From contig CBDCSI010000002.1 of the NCBI GenBank assembly GCA_965221505.1, positions 1,178,001-1,242,000 on the forward strand: a stretch of 64,000 nt of DNA. Reading direction: 5' to 3'. Source of the DNA: CAZPXZ01 sp965221505. GTDB lineage: Bacteria; Pseudomonadota; Alphaproteobacteria; Rhodobacterales; CAZPXZ01. Below the pieces are notes generated by a model. That model ran no database searches. It was not told the DNA's origin and saw only the letters and a list, made by a program, of their open reading frames with translations. Below are positions 50,622 to 59,035 of the stretch, in pieces. The translations under genes were made by a program, and so were the position numbers. Every line of letters starts with the position of its first letter. Position 1 is the stretch's first letter.

Positions 50622-51424
50622 GCCGCCGCCTCCCCGGCGAGCCGTCCGCGAAGCGCCAGCTCGTCCTCCGCGACGACCGGGACCGCCGCGATGAGCCGGC
50701 GCGTGTATTCGTGTTGCGGCGCCTCGAAAATGCGGGCGGTTTCCGCCATCTCGAGCAGCCGGCCGTCGCGGAACACCGCGACGTGATCCGCCACGTTGCG
50801 CACCACCGAGAGATCGTGGGTGATGAAGAGATAGGTGAGGCCCTTGTTCCGGCGCAGATCGTCGAGCAGCCGCAGCACGCGCGACTGGACCAGCACGTCG
50901 AGCGCGGAGGTCGGCTCGTCGAGCACCACCAGCCGCGGATCGCAGACCAGCGCCCGGGCGATGGCCACGCGCTGGCGTTCGCCGCCCGAGAGCGCGGCCG
51001 GCGCGCGGCGCCGGAAGCCGGCCGGAAGCCCGACTTCCTCCAGCGCCGCCTCGACCCGGTCCCAGCGCCGACGGCGCGGGCCGATTCCGTATACGTCCAG
51101 CCCCAGCCGGACCGACGCGCCGACCGAGCGCCTCGGGTTGAGCGACGAGAGCGGGTTCTGCTGCACGAGCTGGATCGGCCGGCGGTGCTCCAGGCGGCGC
51201 CGGAGCGGAAGCTCCTCGCCGGCGAAGCGGATCCGGCCCCGCGTCTGCCGCAGGATGCCGAGGATCACGTTGGCGAGGGTGGTCTTGCCGGATCCGCTCT
51301 CGCCCACGACGGCCAGGCATTCGCCCTCGGCGACGTCGAGGCTTACGTCCCGGACGGCGCGGACCTCGCGCCCGCCGGCGTCGAAGGTCTTGCCGACCTC
51401 GCGGAGCGACAGGATCGGGTTCAC
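50618..51424 (-). CDS. Dipeptide/oligopeptide-type ABC ATPase (DppF-like)
   Basis: A 268-residue ATPase. GESGSGKTTLANVILG (Walker A), VQQNPLSSLNPRRSVG (Q-loop), LSGGERQRVAIARAL (signature), VVLDEPTSALD (Walker B) and FITHDLSVVR (switch) are present. It starts with GTG at 51424 overlapping the stop of the DppD-like gene (GTGA). It is slightly shorter than usual DppF because the C-terminal oligopeptide extension is reduced. Confidence 0.9.
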   Translation of the reverse strand: MNPILSLREVGKTFDAGGREVRAVRDVSLDVAEGECLAVVGESGSGKTTLANVILGILRQTRGRIRFAGEELPLRRRLEHRRPIQLVQQNPLSSLNPRRSVGASVRLGLDVYGIGPRRRRWDRVEAALEEVGLPAGFRRRAPAALSGGERQRVAIARALVCDPRLVVLDEPTSALDVLVQSRVLRLLDDLRRNKGLTYLFITHDLSVVRNVADHVAVFRDGRLLEMAETARIFEAPQHEYTRRLIAAVPVVAEDELALRGRLAGEAAA

Positions 51425-52293
51425 GGCGCCGCTTCCCCGTGTACCACGGTCGGCGCGAGAAAGGCCTCGTCCCGGTCCGGCAGTTTCGGTATCCCGCCGC
51501 CGGTCAGGCGCGGAATCGCGGCCATCAGCGCCCGCGTGTAGGCGTGTCCCGGCGCGCGGAAGACCGCCTCGGCAGTCCCCTCCTCGACGATGCGGCCTCG
51601 ATAGATGACGTAGACGCGGTCGGCGAATTCCCGCACCACGCCGAGATTGTGGGAAATGAACAGGACCGACGTGCCGCGCTCCTCCACCAGGTCGTGCATC
51701 AGCTTCAGGGTCTGCGCCTGGACGGTCACGTCCAGCGCGGTTCCGGGTTCGTCGGCGATCAGGAGCGACGGCCGGTTGACCAGCGCCATGGCGATCACCA
51801 CCCGCTGGTTCATCCCGCCCGACAGCTGGAACGGGTAGGAGTCCAGGACCCGCCCGGGATCGTCGATGGAGACGGATTCCAGCAGCTCGACCGCCCTCGC
51901 CCTCGCCGCCTCCGCCTTGAGCCGGGGCTCCCGGCGCCGCATCACCTCGACGAACTGGACGGCGATCGTGAAAACCGGATTGAGCGACGACGTGGGATCC
52001 TGGAACACGGTCGAGATCGCGGTGCCGCGCAGCGCCCGCCACGCCCGGGTCGGACGGTCGCCCAGATCCGTGCCTTCGAAGGCCACGCGCCCCTCGACCG
52101 CGGCCGACCGCGTCTCCTGCAGGAGCCCGAGCACGATCCGCGCCGTGACCGACTTGCCCGACCCGCTCTCGCCGACCAGCGCCACGCGCTCGCCGCGGCC
52201 GATCCGAAGCGAAATCCCGTGCAGCACCTCGGTCACCCCGGTGTAGCCGCGAAAGCGCAGGCGGAGCCCCTCGATCGCCAGCACGTCCGTCAC
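51421..52293 (-). CDS. Dipeptide/oligopeptide-type ABC ATPase (DppD-like)
   Basis: A 290-residue ATPase. GESGSGKSVTARIVLG, FQDPTSSLNPVFTI, LSGGMNQRVVIAMAL, LLIADEPGTALDVTVQ and FISHNLGVV define it. The C-terminal part PGHAYTRALMAAIPRL is the oligopeptide-transporter extension. GTG start at 52293 overlaps the permease stop. Works with the DppF-like protein as a heterodimer. Confidence 0.9.
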   Translation of the reverse strand: MTDVLAIEGLRLRFRGYTGVTEVLHGISLRIGRGERVALVGESGSGKSVTARIVLGLLQETRSAAVEGRVAFEGTDLGDRPTRAWRALRGTAISTVFQDPTSSLNPVFTIAVQFVEVMRRREPRLKAEAARARAVELLESVSIDDPGRVLDSYPFQLSGGMNQRVVIAMALVNRPSLLIADEPGTALDVTVQAQTLKLMHDLVEERGTSVLFISHNLGVVREFADRVYVIYRGRIVEEGTAEAVFRAPGHAYTRALMAAIPRLTGGGIPKLPDRDEAFLAPTVVHGEAAP

Positions 52294-53123
52294 TGTTCCG
52301 CTCCGAGGATCTCGCGAAGCGCGTCGCCGACCAGATTGAAGCCGAACACGGCGAACAGGATGGCGAGGCCCGGGAACACCGTTAGCCACCAGCTGTCGGG
52401 CAGGTAGCGCGCGCCCTCGGCGACCATGGAACCCAGATCCGGCGTCGGCGGCTGGACCCCGAGGCCGAGGAAGGAGAGCGACGAGGCGATGATGATCACG
52501 AAGCCCATGTCCAGCGTCATCTTGGTGATCACGGCCGGCAGGCAGTTGGGCAGGATTTCGCGAAAGGCGGCGTGCCAGGCCGGGGCGCCGATCGCTTCGG
52601 CGGCGAGAACGTAGCCCTCCTCCCGCTCCGAGCGGGCGATGTTGTAGACCAGGCGCGAGTACCAGGGCCACCACATGGCGGTCACCGCAAGCATGGCGTT
52701 GAGCAGCGTCGGCTCCAGCACGCCCATCATCGCCAGCGCGAGCACCAGCGGCGGTATGGACAGGAAGACGTCCGTGAGCCGCATCAGGACGAACTCGACC
52801 CGGCCGCCGAGATACCCCGCGAGCAGTCCGATCACCGTTCCCACCGGCGTCGCGATGGCCAGGACGACGACCCCGAGGACCAGCGAGATGCGGTAGGCGT
52901 AGAGGATCCGGCTGAACAGGTCCCGGCCGACGAGATCCGTGCCCATGACGTTGCGGGCGGTCGGCCCCTGGTTGAAATACGCGAAGTCCAGCACGGCGCC
53001 GCGATGCTCGGGGAAGGGAGCCACGAAGTCGGCGAACGCGGCCAGGAGCACGACCGTGGCGACGATGACGGCGCCGGCGAGCGACAGGGGGTTTCGCAGC
53101 AGGATCGCCAGCGTCCGTCTCAC
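52290..53123 (-). CDS. Dipeptide-type ABC permease (DppC-like)
   Basis: A 277-residue permease. RNVMGTDLVGRDLFSRILY is the DppC hallmark after the first membrane segment, and LAAEAIGAPAWHAAFREILPNCLP is the coupling loop. Six hydrophobic segments. ATG overlaps the DppB-like stop by four bases. Confidence 0.92.
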   Translation of the reverse strand: MRRTLAILLRNPLSLAGAVIVATVVLLAAFADFVAPFPEHRGAVLDFAYFNQGPTARNVMGTDLVGRDLFSRILYAYRISLVLGVVVLAIATPVGTVIGLLAGYLGGRVEFVLMRLTDVFLSIPPLVLALAMMGVLEPTLLNAMLAVTAMWWPWYSRLVYNIARSEREEGYVLAAEAIGAPAWHAAFREILPNCLPAVITKMTLDMGFVIIIASSLSFLGLGVQPPTPDLGSMVAEGARYLPDSWWLTVFPGLAILFAVFGFNLVGDALREILGAEQ

Positions 53124-54148
53124 GGCTGCGTCCTCTCGGAATACCGGATGCGCGGATTCAGCACGCCGATCAGGAGGTCCACGACGATGTTCACGATCAG
53201 GAACGTGGCCGAGATGATCAGCACCGTGCCGACGATGGCGTTGAGGTCCTTGCGCAGGATGACCGCGACGCCGTAGCGCGACAGCCCGGGCCAGGCGAAC
53301 ACCGCCTCGACCAGGAAGGCGTTGCCCAGCATGGCGGCGAAGTCCAGGCCGATGATGGTCAGGGAGGGGATCAGCGACGGCTTGAAGGCGAAGCGGCCGG
53401 CAATTCGGCGGGCGCTGAACCCGTAGGCCTGCGCCATCTCGATATACGGCTTCTCGTAGGTCTCGACCATGTTCGCCCGCGTAAGGCGGGCGGCCTGGCC
53501 GATGCCGGACACCGCCAGCGCGAAGGCGGGCAGGAAGATGTGCCAGAGCGCGTCGGCGAAGGCCTGGCGGTTGCCGGCGAGCAGCGTGTCGAGGAGCAGG
53601 AAGCCGGTCGCGCGCTCGATCTCGAAGCTGTCGGAGATGCGCCCGGCGATCGGGAAGAGCGGCAGGAAGAACGCGAACAGGAGCATCAGGATCACCGCCC
53701 AGACGAAGCTCGGCGCCGAGACCCCGAGCAGGGAGACGAGCCGGATCGCGTGGTCGGGCCAGCGCCCCCGGTGGCGGGCGGAGAGAATGCCGAGCGGCAG
53801 GCCGATGCCGACCATCAGGATTCCGGCGAAGAGCACGAGTTCCAGCGTCGCCGGCAGGAACTCGGCGATGTCGACGGTTACCGGGCGGTTGGTGTAGAGC
53901 GAATCCCCGAGATCGCCCCGGAGCAGGTCGGAGACGAAGTAGCCGTACTGGACCGCGATCGGCTCGTCGAGACGGAGCGCGAGGCGTAGGTTCTCGACCT
54001 GCTCCTTGGTCGCGTTCGGCCCCAGCGCAATCCGCGCCGGATCGCCCGGAATGACCCGGGCGATCCCGAATACGAGCATGGAGACGCCGACCAGGACGAT
54101 CGCGGAGATCGCGAGCCGCCTCCCGAAGAGGCGAAGGACCGGCGCCAT
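53120..54148 (-). CDS. Dipeptide-type ABC permease (DppB-like)
   Basis: A 342-residue permease. N-terminal VGVSMLVFGIARVIPGDPA is typical of DppB, as are LRADLGDS-like LLRGDLGDSLYTNRPV and coupling loop QAYGFSARRIAGRFAFKPSLIPSL. Located 61 bases after the binding-protein gene, with a hairpin between. Confidence 0.92.
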   Translation of the reverse strand: MAPVLRLFGRRLAISAIVLVGVSMLVFGIARVIPGDPARIALGPNATKEQVENLRLALRLDEPIAVQYGYFVSDLLRGDLGDSLYTNRPVTVDIAEFLPATLELVLFAGILMVGIGLPLGILSARHRGRWPDHAIRLVSLLGVSAPSFVWAVILMLLFAFFLPLFPIAGRISDSFEIERATGFLLLDTLLAGNRQAFADALWHIFLPAFALAVSGIGQAARLTRANMVETYEKPYIEMAQAYGFSARRIAGRFAFKPSLIPSLTIIGLDFAAMLGNAFLVEAVFAWPGLSRYGVAVILRKDLNAIVGTVLIISATFLIVNIVVDLLIGVLNPRIRYSERTQP

Positions 54149-54166
54149 CGAATCCCTTTCCTGTGA

Positions 54167-54201
54167 CCGGCGCCGGACAAGGGATCCATGCCCGGCGCCG
54201 G
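54167..54201 (-). terminator. Hairpin between dipeptide-type binding protein and DppB-like permease
   Basis: The self-complementary CCGGCGCCGG occurs at 54167-54176 and again at 54192-54201, so the two copies pair as a 10-bp stem around a 15-base loop. No T-tract follows in the direction of transcription. Confidence 0.55.
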
Positions 54202-54209
54202 CGACGTCG

Positions 54210-55796
54210 CTATTCGACCATTTCCATCAGCCGGAAGGTGAAGCCCATGGCGTCGAGACCGAACGCGTGCGCCGGGTCGCTCAGCGCCGGGGCGCGGAAC
54301 CGGTTGCTGGCGGCGAAGACCGATTGCCGATCATACGCGAAGATCGAGGGAGATATCTCCATCAGACGGGCGTTCAGCCCGGCATAGGCGGCCTGCCGTC
54401 CCTCGTCCGAGGTCTCCGAGCGTCCGGCCTCCAGGAACGCGTCCACTTGCGGATCGTTCAGATACTCCGGCGACTGCCAGGTTCCGGCGGTGCTGGAGTG
54501 GTACATGCCGTAGAGCAGCGTGTCCGGATCGCCGGTCACGGCGTTGTTGAAGATCTGGTTGACGTGCGGGGTGTTTTCCGGATTGTTCACCTGCTCGGAG
54601 AAGAGCGCCCACGGAACTTTCCGGATATGCGCCCGGAACCCGAGTTCGGTGAAATTCGACTGCATCAGCAGCGCGAATCGCTCCTCCAGCGGCACCTCGG
54701 CGATCCACGAGATCTCGAGATCGAAGTCTGCGGGATCGTAGGCGCAGGCCTCGATATGCTCCCGCGCCTTGTCCATGTCCTGCGACAGCGTCATCGAGGG
54801 GTCGTTGGCGCCGAACATTCCGACCGGAATGGCGCCGGTGGCCGGGCTTCCCGAGGAGAGGTCGTCGGTGATCGCGACCATCCGGATCGCGGTCCCGTAA
54901 TCGAACGCGGCGGCCAGGGCGAGCCGGCAGTTCACGTCGTCGAGCGGCGGCTTGGTGGTGTTCAGCTTGACGTAGAACGCGCCGCTGCCGCTCTCGGTCA
55001 GGAGCTGCGCTCCGTCCTCCGCCAGCGCCCGGATCACCTCCGGCGGCAGCCATTGCGAGGCGATGTCGTGCTCGCCCTGGGCGATCAGGGTGCGCACCGT
55101 GGCGGCTTCGAGGCCGTAGCGGAGCCGTACCGTGTCCGGAGCCGCTTCGGGAATCCCGAGGAAGTAGTCGGCGTTCTTCTCCATCACGGTCTCTTCCTGC
55201 GGGTTGTGCGAGACCGGCACGTAGGCGCCGGAGCCGCCGCCGGCGGCCGAGAGGAACGCCTGCCCCCAGTCTCCCATGTCGCCTTCGCCCTCGCCGAGGT
55301 TGTCCATTACCAGCCGCTTGTCGACGATCGGCAGGCGGACCAGGGAGGCCACGAAGGGCGCGTAGGAGGAGGAGAGGTCGAACCGGACGGTGTGGGTATC
55401 CACCGCCACGGCCGATTCCACCACGCCGAAGAGATACGAGAAGCCCAGTCCGAGCGACTTCATGCGGTCGAGCGAGAAGACGACGTCCTCGGCCGTGAGC
55501 GGATTGCCGCTCTGGAACCGCACGTCGTCGCGCAACGCGAAGGTGAAGCTGTTTCCGTCGGCGGTCCAGCTCTCGGCCAGATGCGGGACGTAGCCGGGGC
55601 CGCCCTGGCGGGGCAGCACCAGCGTGTCGTAGACGTTGAACATCAGGATGCTGTCCGCGTAGTCGGTCGCCTTTCCCGGGTCGAGTTCGCCCACGGCGAC
55701 TTCGTCGAGGCGCAGCACGCCTCCGGCCGAGGCCGGCGGCGCGAACGCCAGCGCCGCCAGGAGCGGAACGGCCAGAATTCTTGCCAATGCGATCAT
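54210..55796 (-). CDS. Dipeptide-type ABC substrate-binding protein
   Basis: A 528-residue family-5 periplasmic binding protein. Signal peptide MIALARILAVPLLAALAFAPPASA is followed by LDPGKATDYADSILMFNVYDTLV, VPHLAESWTADGNSFTFALRDDV (in pieces: HLAESWTADGNSFTF) and LTAEDVVFSLDRM, the usual SBP_bac_5 blocks. AAGGAGATCGACG precedes the ATG. The start overlaps the stop of the regulator gene by four bases. Ligand could be a peptide or another amide-containing solute, given hyuB and the M24 peptidase downstream. Confidence 0.92.
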   Translation of the reverse strand: MIALARILAVPLLAALAFAPPASAGGVLRLDEVAVGELDPGKATDYADSILMFNVYDTLVLPRQGGPGYVPHLAESWTADGNSFTFALRDDVRFQSGNPLTAEDVVFSLDRMKSLGLGFSYLFGVVESAVAVDTHTVRFDLSSSYAPFVASLVRLPIVDKRLVMDNLGEGEGDMGDWGQAFLSAAGGGSGAYVPVSHNPQEETVMEKNADYFLGIPEAAPDTVRLRYGLEAATVRTLIAQGEHDIASQWLPPEVIRALAEDGAQLLTESGSGAFYVKLNTTKPPLDDVNCRLALAAAFDYGTAIRMVAITDDLSSGSPATGAIPVGMFGANDPSMTLSQDMDKAREHIEACAYDPADFDLEISWIAEVPLEERFALLMQSNFTELGFRAHIRKVPWALFSEQVNNPENTPHVNQIFNNAVTGDPDTLLYGMYHSSTAGTWQSPEYLNDPQVDAFLEAGRSETSDEGRQAAYAGLNARLMEISPSIFAYDRQSVFAASNRFRAPALSDPAHAFGLDAMGFTFRLMEMVE

Positions 55797-56431
55797 CGTC
55801 GATCTCCTTTGCTTTTTGTCTCGCTTGCCTTGCGGACCGGATCCGGGGCGAATTCCCCGAACACGTCCATGGTTCCGCACCAGAGCAGGCAGGCGGTGTC
55901 GGTACCGTGGTTCCAGGTCGAGTGGACCCGGCGCGAGTCGAAGTGAATGGAGTCCCCCTCGCGCAGGATTCGTCTCTCCCCGTCGATCTCCGCGGTGATC
56001 TCGCCGCGAAGCATGTAGAACAGTTCCTCGCCCTCGTGACTGATGGGTTCGCTGCGATGCCCGGGCGGCTCGTGGATGATGACCGCCCGGATGGCGCTGC
56101 CGGGAAAGCTGGCCGACAGCCGCTCGTAGGCGATGGGGCCGCCGGCGACGCGGTAGCTGACCCGGCGCGTCGCGACCGTGCCGGCGTCCCGGCTCTCCGG
56201 CTGGTCCAGATAGAACGAGATCGGCCTGCCGAGCGCGCCGGCGATCGAGCGGAGCGACGAGAGCGAGGGCGCCGCCAGTCCGCGCTCGACCTGGGAGATG
56301 AAGCCGACCGACAGGCCGGCGCGGTCGGCGACGGTCTGCATGGTCAGCGACGCGTCCCGGCGGCTGTTGCGCAGCTTGGCGCCGAGCGCGAGGTTCGGGT
56401 TCGAACGGACGGCGGCAGGTTTTTTTACCAT
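55793..56431 (-). CDS. XRE-family regulator with cupin domain
   Basis: A 212-residue regulator: helix-turn-helix at about residues 17-72 (LTMQTVADRAGLSVGFISQVERG) and a C-terminal cupin at 120-190 (HEGEELFYMLRGEI, GDSIHFDSRRVHSTWN). Such PuuR-like proteins sense small ligands in the cupin barrel. First gene of the long transport operon and therefore probably autoregulatory. No Shine-Dalgarno precedes the ATG; see the adjacent promoter. Confidence 0.9.
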   Translation of the reverse strand: MVKKPAAVRSNPNLALGAKLRNSRRDASLTMQTVADRAGLSVGFISQVERGLAAPSLSSLRSIAGALGRPISFYLDQPESRDAGTVATRRVSYRVAGGPIAYERLSASFPGSAIRAVIIHEPPGHRSEPISHEGEELFYMLRGEITAEIDGERRILREGDSIHFDSRRVHSTWNHGTDTACLLWCGTMDVFGEFAPDPVRKASETKSKGDRR

Positions 56432-56438
56432 GGCTAAA

Positions 56439-56467
56439 ATTTAAGGCCCGGCGAGAGCGCCTGTCAA
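56439..56467 (-). promoter_or_regulatory. Promoter of the XRE/dipeptide-transport operon, possibly leaderless
   Basis: On the minus strand TTGACA (56467-56462), 17-base spacer, then TTAAAT (56444-56439). The ATG lies only seven bases further (56431), so the transcript would start at the initiation codon. The -10 overlaps an AT-rich near-palindrome (CTTAAATTTTAG), a plausible autoregulatory operator. Confidence 0.5.
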
Positions 56468-56550
56468 GCGGCGACGCGGGTCGCGCAAGGCCGCCTTCGC
56501 GTACCGCCCGGCACCGGCATGCGCCCTGCGGAGCGAACCGGCGAGACCGT

Positions 56551-57357
56551 CTACGCGGCCCGCATCGAGCCGCCGATCTGCTGCGAGACCTCCCTTGCGG
56601 AGGCCGTCACGGCCTGCGCCATCCGCCGGATGCCGGCGTCGCTGCACCGTGCCGCGAAGGCCGCGACGGCGATGGCGCCGACCGCTTCTCCCGACTTCCC
56701 GATCAACGGCGCCCCGACGCCGACGACTTCGCGATCGAACGAGCGGTCCGCGACGCTGCAACCGGTCGCGGCGACCCTCTCCAGGCGGCTCTCCAGCTCC
56801 GCCGAATCGACCGTCGTGTATTCGGTGAACCGCTCGAGCCGCCCGCCGAGACCCAGCGCGCTTCGCCGCTCCGGCGCGACGAAGGCCAGCACCGCCTGGC
56901 CGGACGCGGTGGCGTGCATCGGGAGCGGCGTCGACGGGTCGACGAAGACGCGCGCCGCCCGCCGGGGGTCGGAAACGGCGACGTTGACCAGGGAACCGGC
57001 GCAGAGCAGGCTCGCATGGGTCGTCTCCCGGTGCGCTTCGCTCAGACGGTCCAGCACCGGCTGCAGCATCCGCTGCAGCGGAAAGCTCTGCTCGCGGATC
57101 CGGGCCAGACTGACCGGCGCGATTCCCAGCCTGTACTTGCCGGTTTCCGGCTGCCGCTCCACGAAACCGTTCCGTGCGAGCGCGTTCAGGCAACGCAAGG
57201 TGGTGGTCTTGTCGTATCCCGCCCGGCGCGCGAGTTCGCTGAGCCGCAACTCCGGCTCCTGCACGGAAAAATGCCGGAGCAGGCGAAGCGCCCGGTCCAC
57301 CGTCCCCATGACGGCGCCGGAATCGCGCTTGTCCGACGAGGCGGCCGTATCCGTCAC
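56551..57357 (-). CDS. IclR-family transcriptional regulator
   Basis: A 268-residue regulator. Winged helix: VDRALRLLRHFS, LSELARRAGYDKTTTLRCLNAL (in part) and NGFVERQPETGKYRLG. The IclR effector domain follows with LPMHATASGQAVLAF and GVGAPLIGKSGEAVGAIAVAA. Divergent from the TTT transporter genes, which it probably controls. GTG 57357 is taken as start; ATG 57309 is an alternative that still keeps the DNA-binding domain. Confidence 0.88.
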   Translation of the reverse strand: MTDTAASSDKRDSGAVMGTVDRALRLLRHFSVQEPELRLSELARRAGYDKTTTLRCLNALARNGFVERQPETGKYRLGIAPVSLARIREQSFPLQRMLQPVLDRLSEAHRETTHASLLCAGSLVNVAVSDPRRAARVFVDPSTPLPMHATASGQAVLAFVAPERRSALGLGGRLERFTEYTTVDSAELESRLERVAATGCSVADRSFDREVVGVGAPLIGKSGEAVGAIAVAAFAARCSDAGIRRMAQAVTASAREVSQQIGGSMRAA

Positions 57358-57382
57358 GCGGCCCGCCGGCCTTCGGTTTGCG

Positions 57383-57411
57383 TTGACATTTTCTCCCGGT
57401 TCGCTTACAAA
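57383..57411 (+). promoter_or_regulatory. Promoter for the tctCBA-type operon with probable IclR operator
   Basis: A consensus TTGACA at 57383-57388, 17-base spacer, then TACAAA at 57406-57411. The palindrome CAAATTTG (57408-57415) covers the -10 end and TGAAAC is repeated just downstream, a likely operator for the divergent IclR protein. Confidence 0.6.
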
Positions 57412-57480
57412 TTTGAAACGCGAGTAACAATAGTGAAACATCTGGCTCGCACGGTCAACTTGCAAGGGAGAACTCGAAGC

Positions 57481-58431
57481 ATGAAATCGCTGACCCGAAG
57501 CCTCGTTGCGGCAACCCTCGGCCTCGGCGCCCTCCTCGGCGGCACCGCAGCCCTCGCAGAGTATCCCGACGGTCCGGTGTCCTTCGTCGTGCCCTGGCCG
57601 CCGGGCGATCTCGAGGACGTCCTGACGCGGATGATCGCGGACGACTTTCAGGCCGAATACGGCGTCCCCGCGGCCGTCGTGAACAAGCCCGGCGGCGGCG
57701 GCGGGCCGTTTCCCGGCGCCGTCGAGGTGGCGAACGCCCCGGCCGACGGACACACGGTGGGATCCTTCATCATCGCCATTCCCGTCGTCGGACCGTTTAT
57801 CGGCATCCCGGAACTGAGCCCCGACCCGTTCGAACCGCTGGGCGCTTTCCTGACCTATCCCTTCGTGATCGTCGCCGGCGGCGACGCGCCGTACGACGAC
57901 GTCGACGGCCTCGCGGCCTACGCGCAGGAGAACGACGTCGTCCTCGGTCATTTCGGGGCGCCGCTCATCCCCACCAAGGTCACGCTGGCGCTGGCGCAGG
58001 CCAAGGGCTTCTCCTTCTACTCCGACGCGGCCTTCGACGCGCTCGACTGCAACACCCTGGCCTCGGGCGACGTGGACGTGATGAACACCACGCTGCAGCT
58101 GGTCCTGCCCTGTCTCGACGACGTGAAGGTTCTCGCCTCCGTGGGCGAGTCCCGCATCGGGCTGACGCCGGACGTTCCCACCGTGGCGGAGCTGGCCCCC
58201 GAGCTGGGAATCGCGCTCTGGAACGGACTCTTCGTGCACAAGGACACGCCGCAGGAAGCGCGGGACAAGATCGTCGCCGTCGCGATGAAGACCGTCGCGT
58301 CCGAGCGCGCCCAACAGGTGGCCGCCGACACCGGCGCGCTGGTCTACTGGCAGGACGCGGAGGCGACTGCGGCCCGGATCGGGGCGGATATCGAGACCTT
58401 CGACCGGATCGAAGGGATGCTCGGCCAGTAG
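57481..58431 (+). CDS. tctC: TTT-transporter substrate-binding protein (TctC-type)
   Basis: A 316-residue periplasmic protein of the Bug/TctC family. Signal peptide MKSLTRSLVAATLGLGALLGG...ALAE. The mature part has VSFVVPWPPGDLEDVLTRM, VNKPGGGGGPFPGAVEVANA (the carboxylate-binding loop) and PDVPTVAEL. AAGGGAGAACTCGAAGC lies before the ATG. It delivers a carboxylate to the TctA/TctB membrane pair encoded downstream. Confidence 0.9.
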   Translation: MKSLTRSLVAATLGLGALLGGTAALAEYPDGPVSFVVPWPPGDLEDVLTRMIADDFQAEYGVPAAVVNKPGGGGGPFPGAVEVANAPADGHTVGSFIIAIPVVGPFIGIPELSPDPFEPLGAFLTYPFVIVAGGDAPYDDVDGLAAYAQENDVVLGHFGAPLIPTKVTLALAQAKGFSFYSDAAFDALDCNTLASGDVDVMNTTLQLVLPCLDDVKVLASVGESRIGLTPDVPTVAELAPELGIALWNGLFVHKDTPQEARDKIVAVAMKTVASERAQQVAADTGALVYWQDAEATAARIGADIETFDRIEGMLGQ

Positions 58432-58437
58432 ACGCGA

Positions 58438-58464
58438 GGACGGCCCGGCCGTTCCGGGCCGTCC
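58438..58464 (+). terminator. Hairpin between TctC- and TctB-type genes
   Basis: GGACGGCCCGG-CCGTT-CCGGGCCGTCC, a perfect 11-bp stem with a 5-base loop starting six bases after the stop codon. It lacks a T-tract and lies upstream of tctB (58489), so partial termination or mRNA protection is expected. Confidence 0.65.
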
Positions 58465-58488
58465 CCTCTCCGGCGGGTTTCCCGCGAC

Positions 58489-59028
58489 ATGGCGCGAATC
58501 CGGACTCTCCGAACGCTCTTCCGCCGCTACCGGCGGCCGGGAGACGCGGTCTTCGCCTTCGCGTTCCTGGCGCTCTCGCTCCTGCTCCTGAGCCAGATTC
58601 GGACCCAGGCGCCATGGGTCGCCGGGGTCAAGACTTTCGCGCAGCCCGCGTTCTGGTCCCTGATCTCGCTATCGCTGATGACGCTCTTCGCCGCGCTTCA
58701 CCTCGCGTCGTCGCTGCTCTCCTCCCGCATCCCCGGACGCTGGGAGGAAGTCGCCGTCTGGGTCCGCTCCCTCGAATACGTCGCCTGGTTCATGATCTAC
58801 GTCTTCGCGGTTCCCCTGGCCGGATACCTGCCCGCCACCGTGGTCTTCGCGGCGGCGTTGGGGGTGCGGGCCGGATACCGGTCCCTCCCCGTCGTCGGCG
58901 GCCTCGTCGTCCTGGCGATCGCCGTCGTGGTGATCTTCAAGTCGTTTCTGCAGGTCAAGGTTCCGGGGGGCGAGCTGTACCGGCACCTTCCCGACGGGCT
59001 GCGGCCGTTCCTGCAGACGTATCTCTGA
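58489..59028 (+). CDS. tctB: TTT-transporter small membrane subunit (TctB-type)
   Basis: A 179-residue protein with four hydrophobic segments (AFAFLALSLLLLSQI, LISLSLMTLFAALHLA, FMIYVFAVPLAGYLPATVVFAAALG, GGLVVLAIAVVVIFKSF). Sequence conservation in this family is low; the call rests on topology and on the position between tctC and tctA. Confidence 0.85.
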   Translation: MARIRTLRTLFRRYRRPGDAVFAFAFLALSLLLLSQIRTQAPWVAGVKTFAQPAFWSLISLSLMTLFAALHLASSLLSSRIPGRWEEVAVWVRSLEYVAWFMIYVFAVPLAGYLPATVVFAAALGVRAGYRSLPVVGGLVVLAIAVVVIFKSFLQVKVPGGELYRHLPDGLRPFLQTYL

Positions 59029-59035
59029 GGGCAGG

